In this document: piece by piece, positions 58,727 to 64,000 of the stretch | Layout of the letters: each line of letters starts with the position of its first letter | Numbering within the stretch: the stretch's first letter is position 1 | Source of the DNA: UBA4417 sp031550085 | Lineage (GTDB): Bacteria > Bacteroidota > Bacteroidia > Bacteroidales > UBA4417 | DNA length: 64,000 bases | Direction of reading: 5' to 3' | Assembly: GCA_031550085.1 (NCBI GenBank) | Contig: JAVBOY010000012.1 | Coordinates: 62,001 to 126,000 of the forward strand | Notes under the pieces: generated by a model | The model's input: the letters and a program-made list of their open reading frames with translations, nothing else | Told to the model about the DNA's origin: nothing | The model's database searches: none | Translations under genes and position numbers: made by a program

Positions 58727-60109
58727 TTAAAGTAATCGATGCGTCAAGAACATAGCCGCTACCGAAAAATAAATAATCAATCCGGTTACATCCACGAGGG
58801 TCGCAACGAAGGGGGCGGAAGCCGTGGCCGGATCCAGTCCGAAGCGTTTCAGAATAAAAGGAATCATGGAACCGGATAAGGTGCCCCACAGCACGACAAA
58901 AACCAGAGAGGTGGTAATGCTGATACCGATCCAAACCCAGTAGATGCCGTAATCGTAAATCCCGGTTTTTTGCCAGATAAAAATGCGGATAAATCCGATT
59001 ATGCCTAATATGGATCCTAAGAACAAACCCGAAAGGATTTCTTTTTTCATCACGTACCACCAGTTTTTCAGCTTTAGTTCATCCAAAGCCAGCGACCGGA
59101 TGATCAAACTGGCCGCTTGTGAACCGGAATTTCCGCCGCTTGAAATAATTAGCGGAACAAATAAGGCCAGCACCACAGCTTTGGATATTTCTCCATCGAA
59201 ATAACCCATAGCCGAAGCCGTAAGCATTTCGCTTAAAAACAGGATGATCAGCCAGCCAGCGCGTTTTTTCACCAGTTCGAACAGCGAGGTTTTGGTGTAC
59301 GATAGATCCAATCCTTCTGTTCCGCCGAATTTTTGAAAGTCTTCGGTGTTTTCTTCTTCCACCACATCCATCACATCGTCGACCGTTACAATGCCCACCA
59401 AGGTTCCGTCGCGGTCGATAACCGGTAGTGCCACACGGTCGTGGTCTTGAAACACTTTTCCGGCTATTTCCTGGTCGTCGTAAGCATTTAAGGCAAGAAA
59501 CCGGTTGTTGCTGATATCGGAAATGATTTGGTGGGGCGACGCCAGGATGATTTCTTTGATCCGGATGTCGTCGATCAATTTCCATTGATCATCCACAATG
59601 TAAATAACATTCAGCGTTTCCGAATCGCGCCCGAATTGGCGGATGTGCTCCAATGCCTGTTCAACCGTAAAATAGGGTTTAATGGCCACATATTCGGGTG
59701 TCATCAAACGTCCGATACTTTCTTTGGGGTACGCCAGTAAACGGGTGGCAATTTCCCGCTCTTTGGCCGAAAGCATTTGAACCAACCGCTGGCTCACTTC
59801 TTCGGGCAAATCTTCGAAGAATGCTGTACGGTCATCCGGCTCCAAGTCGTTGAGCAAACTGGTCAACTTGGAACTGTTGGTATCAAGCGCTTCAATAATG
59901 ACTTCCTGCTGGTCGTGCGAAAGATGCTGGAAGGTTTCTTTGGCGATGGTATTGGGCAAAAGCCGGAACAAGATGATTTGTTCTGCCTTATCCAGTGAAT
60001 CGACAAGTGCTGCGATTTGAATTGCCGAAAGTTTGTTTAGCTCGATTTTGAGTTGTTTCCAAAGCCGGTTTTCAATAAGCTGTTGGAACTGAATTTTGAT
60101 TTCATCCAT
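58727..60109 (-). CDS. mgtE: Magnesium transporter MgtE
   Basis: A 460-residue Mg2+ channel/transporter. The cytoplasmic N domain (about 1-130, superhelical, DRTAFFEDLPEEVSQRLVQML) and two CBS domains (about 135-255, GRLMTPEYVAIKPYFTVEQAL, VIDRDGTLVGIVTVDDVMDV) form the Mg2+ gate. The connecting helix leads to five transmembrane segments (about 285-460) with PLIISSGGNSGSQAASLIIRSLAL, the family signature. Length is normal. The 5' leader holds a short upstream ORF and alternative stems (see 60110-60249), which suggests regulation by Mg2+. The start is preceded by AAGGAGG, strong for this phylum. Confidence 0.96.
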   Translation of the reverse strand: MDEIKIQFQQLIENRLWKQLKIELNKLSAIQIAALVDSLDKAEQIILFRLLPNTIAKETFQHLSHDQQEVIIEALDTNSSKLTSLLNDLEPDDRTAFFEDLPEEVSQRLVQMLSAKEREIATRLLAYPKESIGRLMTPEYVAIKPYFTVEQALEHIRQFGRDSETLNVIYIVDDQWKLIDDIRIKEIILASPHQIISDISNNRFLALNAYDDQEIAGKVFQDHDRVALPVIDRDGTLVGIVTVDDVMDVVEEENTEDFQKFGGTEGLDLSYTKTSLFELVKKRAGWLIILFLSEMLTASAMGYFDGEISKAVVLALFVPLIISSGGNSGSQAASLIIRSLALDELKLKNWWYVMKKEILSGLFLGSILGIIGFIRIFIWQKTGIYDYGIYWVWIGISITTSLVFVVLWGTLSGSMIPFILKRFGLDPATASAPFVATLVDVTGLIIYFSVAAMFLTHRLL

Positions 60110-60134
60110 TTAATTAGGCCTCCTTACAAATTAA

Positions 60135-60207
60135 CTCTGCAAAGGGCCTGCCGGACCTTTACAGAGAAGTGGTTATTTCATTTTTCCTGCAACTAGGATA
60201 AGGTCCG
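60135..60207 (-). promoter_or_regulatory. mgtE leader: two mutually exclusive RNA stems
   Basis: On the minus strand, stem B pairs CTCTGTAAAGG (60156-60166) with CCTTTGCAGAG (60135-60145), 11 bp with one G-U pair and a 10-nt loop. Stem A pairs CGGACCTT (60200-60207) with AAGGTCCG (60152-60159), a perfect 8 bp. They share 60156-60159 and cannot coexist. If A forms, the freed AGGCCCTT (60142-60149) can pair with the Shine-Dalgarno region AAGGAGGCCT (60116-60125) with a small bulge. The stop codon of the upstream ORF lies inside the 5' arm of B. Confidence 0.55.
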
Positions 60208-60215
60208 TCGTCCAT
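60159..60215 (-). CDS. Possible 18-residue leader peptide upstream of mgtE
   Basis: An ATG at 60213-60215, about 20 nt after the predicted transcription start, opens an 18-codon frame MDDGPYPSCRKNEITTSL ending at TAA (60159-60161), 49 nt before the mgtE ATG. It begins with two acidic residues and then two prolines in seven codons (DDGPYP). The enterobacterial MgtL leader, which also starts with alternating acidic and proline codons, makes ribosomes dissociate at low Mg2+. Codons 3-6 form one strand of RNA stem A. No clear Shine-Dalgarno precedes it, which is usual in this phylum. Translation is not proven. Confidence 0.42.
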   Translation of the reverse strand: MDDGPYPSCRKNEITTSL

Positions 60216-60241
60216 GATGGTGATTTTTAGAATTGAGGTCG

Positions 60242-60249
60242 CAAAAGTA
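60242..60249 (-). promoter_or_regulatory. -7 box for mgtE
   Basis: The minus strand reads TACTTTTG, a full match, predicting transcription from about 60235 and a 5' leader of about 125 nt. No well-spaced -33 TTTG was found. Confidence 0.45.
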
Positions 60250-60353
60250 CTATTTTCAAATAAAAACTAAACCTGCAAAGAGTGTTTTTTTTGTAAAAAA
60301 TAGTTGGTGATTAAACCTTGAATCTGGTTGAATTGTTTGAAACGGTTTTTGCG

Positions 60354-61031
60354 TCATTCCTCCAATAATCCCGGCCGTCGTTGGCGGGTACGTTCCAGCG
60401 CTTTTTCGTGTTGCCACAGGCGGATTTCTTTTTCGTTTCCGGAAAGCAGTACCGGAGGGACTTCCCAGCCGTTGTAAACCGCCGGGCGTGTATAAACCGG
60501 AGGCGAGAGCAGGTTGTCTTGAAACGAATCGGATAAGGCCGACGTTTCATCGTTTAAAACACCCGGTAGTAAACGGATTACCGCATCGGAAACTACCGCC
60601 GCTGCCAATTCTCCGCCGGATAGCACATAATCGCCGATTGAAATTTCGGCAGTCATGTAATGTTCGCGCAAACGCTCGTCGATTCCTTTGTAATGTCCGC
60701 AGAGTAGAATCAGATTTCCTTTGAGCGACAAACGGTTTGCCACGTTTTGATTGAGCAATTCGCCGTCGGGCGTGAGGAAAATGATTTCGTCGTACCTGCG
60801 TTCCGAACGCAATTTGTCGATACAACTTGCAATGGGCTGAATCATCATGACCATGCCGGCACCGCCCCCGAATTGATAATCGTCGACCGAGCGATGTTTG
60901 TTTTCGGCATAATCGCGGATGTTATGTAAATGAATCTCTGCCAACCCTTTGTTTTGGGCTCTTTTTAAAATGGAATGCTCGAAAACGCCGGCAAACATCT
61001 CAGGGAATATGGTTAGAATGTCGATACGCAT
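60354..61031 (-). CDS. trmD: tRNA (guanine37-N1)-methyltransferase TrmD
   Basis: A 225-residue SPOUT-fold methyltransferase that methylates G37 of tRNAs reading CNN codons. The blocks MRIDILTIFPEMF, DDYQFGGGAGMVMMIQP, LLCGHYKGIDERLREHY, EISIGDYVLSGGELAA and SALSDSFQDNLLSPPVYTRP are typical, including the trefoil knot region. Length is normal. It is not linked to rimM or rpsP here. It is followed by mgtE on the same strand after 244 nt. Confidence 0.97.
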   Translation of the reverse strand: MRIDILTIFPEMFAGVFEHSILKRAQNKGLAEIHLHNIRDYAENKHRSVDDYQFGGGAGMVMMIQPIASCIDKLRSERRYDEIIFLTPDGELLNQNVANRLSLKGNLILLCGHYKGIDERLREHYMTAEISIGDYVLSGGELAAAVVSDAVIRLLPGVLNDETSALSDSFQDNLLSPPVYTRPAVYNGWEVPPVLLSGNEKEIRLWQHEKALERTRQRRPGLLEE

Positions 61032-61047
61032 ACAAAATTGTTTGCAG

Positions 61048-61055
61048 CAAAATTA
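61048..61055 (-). promoter_or_regulatory. -7 box for trmD
   Basis: The minus strand reads TAATTTTG, 16 nt upstream of the trmD ATG, giving a short leader. No -33 TTTG is well placed. Confidence 0.38.
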
Positions 61056-61101
61056 GGAAGAAACCGGGAAAGTTATTTTTTCGAAGAAAACTTCATTTCG
61101 C

Positions 61102-61130
61102 TTTGCATTTTGCAAAAAACTTTACCTTTG
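61102..61130 (+). promoter_or_regulatory. Promoter of the nucleoside permease
   Basis: TTTG (61102-61105) and TACCTTTG (61123-61130) are 17 nt apart, both full matches, 62 nt before the preferred ATG. It is divergent from trmD. Confidence 0.5.
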
Positions 61131-61192
61131 GCTTATTCAAAGCCTATTTTAGTTGATTTATTTTATTGAATAGTAATAAAATCCAAATTTTT

Positions 61193-62446
61193 ATGAATAT
61201 CAAGTTTCGCCTGACAGTCATGAATTTCTTCCAATTTTTTATTTGGGGGGCCTGGTTAATCACCATCGGAGGTTTTTGGTTTCAAACCAAGCAGTGGTCG
61301 GGAACCGAATTCGGGGCTATTTTTTCAACCATGGGGATCGCATCCTTGTTTATGCCCGCCTTGATGGGCATTGTGGCCGACCGTTGGATTAATGCCGAAA
61401 AATTGTTGGGGATGCTTCATATTCTGGGAGCTGTGTTCTTGTTTTTGCTTCCGCAAATGCAAACGCCCACCGAAATGTTTTGGCTGATGCTGGTCAACAT
61501 GATGTGTTATATGCCGACCATTGCTTTGGCGAATTCGGTTTCGTATTCCGTGATGACCAAAGCCAATATGGATGTGGTGAAAAGCTTTCCGCCCATTCGC
61601 GTTTTCGGAACCATTGGATTTATTGTTGCCATGTGGACGGTCAGTTTATTGAGAATTGAAACATCGGCAGCTCAATTTTATGTGGCATCAGGGGCTTCGT
61701 TGTTTTTGGGACTTTATGCGTTTACGCTCCCCAAATGTGATATTAATAAAAATGCTGAAAAGAAATCGTGGGTCGATTCGTTGGGATTGCGTGCTTTTGC
61801 GTTGTTCAAAAACACAAAAATGGCTTTATTTTTTGTCTTTTCCATGTTTTTGGGCGCTGCTTTGCAACTGACCAATGCCTACGGTGATACTTTTTTGCAC
61901 GATTTTGCCAAGATTGATATTTACAAAGATTTAATCGCTGTAAAATATCCCGCCATCGTAATGTCTATTTCGCAAATGTCGGAAACCTTGTTTATTTTGG
62001 CCATTCCGTTTTTCCTGCGCAAGTTTGGAATCAAAAACGTGATGCTATTCAGCATGCTGGCTTGGGTATTGCGCTTTGGCTTGTTAGGTATCGGAAATCC
62101 TGCCGAAGGCCTGATTTGGATTATCCTTTCGTGTATTATTTACGGCATGGCATTTGATTTTTTCAATATTTCCGGATCGCTGTATATCGAAACACAAACC
62201 GACTCGTCGATCCGCGCCAGCGCTCAAGGCGTGTTTATGATGATGACCAATGGGGTAGGAGCCGTGCTGGGCAGTTGGAGCAGCGGTTTGATGATCGACC
62301 ACTTTTTTAAAGATGCAAACGGAACGTTCCAGTGGCAAGGTATTTGGTTTACTTTCGCTGCGTATGCCTTAGTGGTAGCTATTGCGTTTGCCCTCGTGTT
62401 TAAGCACAAACACAATCCCGGCGAATTCCGACGAGTTCAACACTGA
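61193..62446 (+). CDS. Nucleoside:H+ symporter (NupG/XapB-type MFS)
   Basis: A 417-residue permease with 12 hydrophobic segments. From MNIKFRLTVMNFFQFFIWGAWLITIGGF it matches the nucleoside:H+ symporter family: FSTMGIASLFMPALMGIVADRWINAEKLLG, SFPPIRVFGTIGFIVAMW, and the second half YGMAFDFFNISGSLYIETQTDSSIRASAQGVFMMMTNGVGAVLGSW. The ATG at 61193 is preferred over an upstream TTG because the transmembrane start matches. It imports nucleosides by family knowledge; no purine or pyrimidine catabolic genes are adjacent. Confidence 0.9.
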   Translation: MNIKFRLTVMNFFQFFIWGAWLITIGGFWFQTKQWSGTEFGAIFSTMGIASLFMPALMGIVADRWINAEKLLGMLHILGAVFLFLLPQMQTPTEMFWLMLVNMMCYMPTIALANSVSYSVMTKANMDVVKSFPPIRVFGTIGFIVAMWTVSLLRIETSAAQFYVASGASLFLGLYAFTLPKCDINKNAEKKSWVDSLGLRAFALFKNTKMALFFVFSMFLGAALQLTNAYGDTFLHDFAKIDIYKDLIAVKYPAIVMSISQMSETLFILAIPFFLRKFGIKNVMLFSMLAWVLRFGLLGIGNPAEGLIWIILSCIIYGMAFDFFNISGSLYIETQTDSSIRASAQGVFMMMTNGVGAVLGSWSSGLMIDHFFKDANGTFQWQGIWFTFAAYALVVAIAFALVFKHKHNPGEFRRVQH

Positions 62447-62463
62447 AAACCATACAAACAACC

Positions 62464-63180
62464 ATGAAAACAACAACAAAACCCGTTCTTTTTTTATTTA
62501 TTGTTTCGATTACATTCCTAAGCAGTTGCAGTGTTTACCAACCCCGCATGGTTGATATTCCGTTGATCAACAAGAAAAACGAGGTGCGCGCAGATGTTGC
62601 ACTTTCTTTTCTGCCACCGGCGGCCAATGCAACAATTTCGTACGGAGTAACGGATAATATAGCCGTACAAGCATACGGAAATATTCACGATGCTGATAAT
62701 TACTTTTTTCACGGTGCTGTGGGTTATTATAAAAACCTGGGAAATAGCACTGTAATGGAAATGTATGGTGGCTTTGGGTATGGATATACGGATGTTTGGA
62801 CTTTGGATTTTAGATCAAGCAGCAGTTTTTTCGGCAACCACCAACAATATTTTGTCCAATTCAATTATGGAAAAACCAATTGCAAATTTGCCCATGCCGA
62901 TTTTGGATTGGCGCTGAAGACAGGATTTGTACATTCGGAAATGAGCAATGAGAACTATTTTGGCCCCCGTGTAAGATATCAAGAAGGGGATGAATTTCCC
63001 ATTTTGCGTGATAACCTCTTTTTTATGGAACCGCAAGGATTTGTTCGTATTGGTGGAGAACATGTGAAATTTTGTGCTAAAATAGGAGTCTGCGGAGCAA
63101 TTTATAAGTTTACCAACACACACTATCGGACATCTTATCATCCGGTTGATTTTGGAATTGGCGTGAATGTTAAGTTTTGA
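62464..63180 (+). CDS. Lipoprotein with outer-membrane-like beta region
   Basis: A 238-residue exported lipoprotein. The lipobox LSSC places Cys22 as the lipid site (SITFLSSCSVYQPRM). The mature part shows alternating strands with many Gly/Tyr/Phe, for example VTDNIAVQAYGNIHDADNYFFHGAVGYYKN, MEMYGGFGYGYTDVW and the C-terminal DFGIGVNVKF with a terminal aromatic, as in small outer-membrane barrels. It is 17 nt downstream of the nucleoside permease and may be cotranscribed. Function unknown. Confidence 0.8.
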   Translation: MKTTTKPVLFLFIVSITFLSSCSVYQPRMVDIPLINKKNEVRADVALSFLPPAANATISYGVTDNIAVQAYGNIHDADNYFFHGAVGYYKNLGNSTVMEMYGGFGYGYTDVWTLDFRSSSSFFGNHQQYFVQFNYGKTNCKFAHADFGLALKTGFVHSEMSNENYFGPRVRYQEGDEFPILRDNLFFMEPQGFVRIGGEHVKFCAKIGVCGAIYKFTNTHYRTSYHPVDFGIGVNVKF

Positions 63181-63195
63181 ACGAAAAGCTGATTC

Positions 63196-63672
63196 TTACA
63201 AATCTGTTGGTTTATGTCCGAACATTTTCCCCGAAAAACGTTCCACATTGACTTTCATGCAACAAACATTGCGTACCGAAGGCTCGTTGTACTGAAATTC
63301 CTTTTTGGTATACATCGCCATGACATGATTCAGGAGGGTGATTTTTTCGTCGTAATCTTCCACGAACTCTACTTTTCCGAATGCCTGTACCGAGCGGTAA
63401 TGCATGGAATAACTGCATGCCATTTCTTCACTTTGCTTGTTCAACGCGTGATCGGTGCTGAATACAATGCAAACATTGGGATTATTCTTTAAAATATCAA
63501 TCTTTTTGCCTTCCTGGGCGCCATGCAAAAAGATGGTGCCGTCGAAATAACCGAAATTGAACGGCAACACATAAGGCATCCCGTTTTCGTCGGTCATCCC
63601 CACATAGCAAACTTGGCAACGTTTGATAACTGAATCGATTTCAGACTGTTCGGTAAAAAAATGAGTTCGCAT
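63196..63672 (-). CDS. Pyridoxamine 5'-phosphate oxidase-family flavoprotein
   Basis: A 158-residue FMN-binding split-barrel protein: CQVCYVGMTDENGMPYVLPFNFGYFDGTIFLHGAQEGKKIDILKNNPNVCIVF, then SYSMHYRSVQAFGKVEFVED. It is related to the Pyridox_ox_2 family that includes nitroimidazole-resistance Nim proteins, but the match is to the family, not to Nim itself, and no resistance claim follows. It faces the lipoprotein gene convergently. Length is normal. Confidence 0.87.
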   Translation of the reverse strand: MRTHFFTEQSEIDSVIKRCQVCYVGMTDENGMPYVLPFNFGYFDGTIFLHGAQEGKKIDILKNNPNVCIVFSTDHALNKQSEEMACSYSMHYRSVQAFGKVEFVEDYDEKITLLNHVMAMYTKKEFQYNEPSVRNVCCMKVNVERFSGKMFGHKPTDL

Positions 63673-63839
63673 GGTATTGAAATGAGTTGAAGGTTCAAAA
63701 GTAAAGATTTTGCCGATACATCCGCTTTGTTGAAACTTTTCATTTCATTTTTCTGTTGTCATACGCATACCGGTCACTTTCCGGGGAAATAAATGGAACT
63801 ATTTCCGGACGAAAGCACTACCTTCGCGCACTTTTTATC

Positions 63840-64000
63840 ATGAAAAATTCCCTTTCTTCTCAAAATACTTACAAAAGCGGATTGATGTACGGTTTGGCGG
63901 CCTACACCGCCTGGGGCATGTTTCCTTTGTTCTGGAAACTGGTTTCCTCGGTTCCTGCCGAACAAATTTTGGCTCACCGCATCATTTGGTCCCTGGTGTT
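63840..64000 (+). CDS. rarD: RarD-family EamA transporter (N-terminal part)
   Basis: Only 53 codons are present; the gene runs off the right edge. The ATG at 63840 opens MKNSLSSQNTYKSGLMYGLA, then AYTAWGMFPLFWKLVSSVPAEQILAHRIIWSLVF, a clear match to the first two helices of RarD (GAYFIWG.LPLYWK, LAHRIVWS). RarD proteins are DMT-superfamily permeases of uncertain substrate. A TACCTTCG (63819-63826), one base from the -7 consensus, lies 13 nt upstream of the ATG. Confidence 0.9.
   Translation, partial: MKNSLSSQNTYKSGLMYGLAAYTAWGMFPLFWKLVSSVPAEQILAHRIIWSLV

Noticed and set aside
60110..60249. Classical M-box riboswitch for mgtE
   Set aside because: The leader lacks recognisable M-box conserved blocks and is shorter. 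The upstream ORF and alternative stems fit a translational attenuator better.

Overview
The window comes from a member of the Bacteroidota, most likely a Bacteroidales-type chromosome. The evidence is type IX secretion (T9SS) cargo carrying both kinds of C-terminal sorting domain, a PorX response regulator with a PglZ domain, a TonB-dependent receptor with a carboxypeptidase-regulatory-like N-terminus, an HU-HIG-type DNA-binding protein, PepSY-like periplasmic proteins, and many promoters with the TAnnTTTG -7 box and, in places, TTTG at -33. No rRNA, CRISPR array, intact insertion sequence or complete prophage was seen.

Layout. 1-3440: the N-terminal part of mutY, tRNA-Arg(CCG) and the nitrite ammonification pair nrfH-nrfA. 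3528-12119: a 1950-residue secreted T9SS protein built of duplicated GLUG-like and beta-repeat modules, an HU-HIG protein, and a TPR/AraC membrane regulator. 12300-17838: valS, a POT-family transporter and a small helical protein, separated by repeat-rich spacers. 17839-23700 is the accessory part: a 22-copy minisatellite, a SIR2-TPR protein with intact NAD-site motifs and a tightly linked secreted protein, an unrecognised gene, and a KilA-N pseudogene cut off by a dispersed repeat. 23698-27404: RHH/SPFH pair, membrane protein/XRE pair with a palindromic operator, HU and fmt. 27721-32343: a choice-of-anchor-L/SprB adhesin-like T9SS type B protein. 32392-34883: a zinc/manganese-type ABC importer. 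35284-41000: a nucleotide-sugar dehydrogenase, an acyltransferase, dnaX and porX. 41160-45391: an HD hydrolase, an MscS channel and two Fe/Mn superoxide dismutases (one exported, one cytoplasmic). 45799-50665: a four-gene operon of exported proteins, two of them TPR plus probable outer-membrane beta structure. 50696-58544: TonB receptor, L28, two PepSY-like proteins with a histidine kinase/response regulator, a DUF5063-type protein and L19. 58727-64000: mgtE, trmD, a nucleoside permease, a lipoprotein, a flavin-type oxidase and the start of rarD.

Working together: PorX and the two sorting-domain proteins point to an active T9SS. NrfHA, the metal importer and the SOD pair suit an anaerobe that meets nitrite, metal limitation and oxygen. 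The observation I rate highest is the roughly 125-nt leader of mgtE. It holds an 18-codon upstream ORF beginning Met-Asp-Asp-Gly-Pro-Tyr-Pro and two mutually exclusive pairings that could expose or hide an unusually strong ribosome binding site. This resembles in principle the acidic/proline leader peptide MgtL that senses Mg2+ in enterobacteria. Also notable are the SIR2-TPR locus beside the minisatellite, and a mosaic of short dispersed modules that fills many spacers and recurs inside the coding sequence of a T9SS sorting domain.
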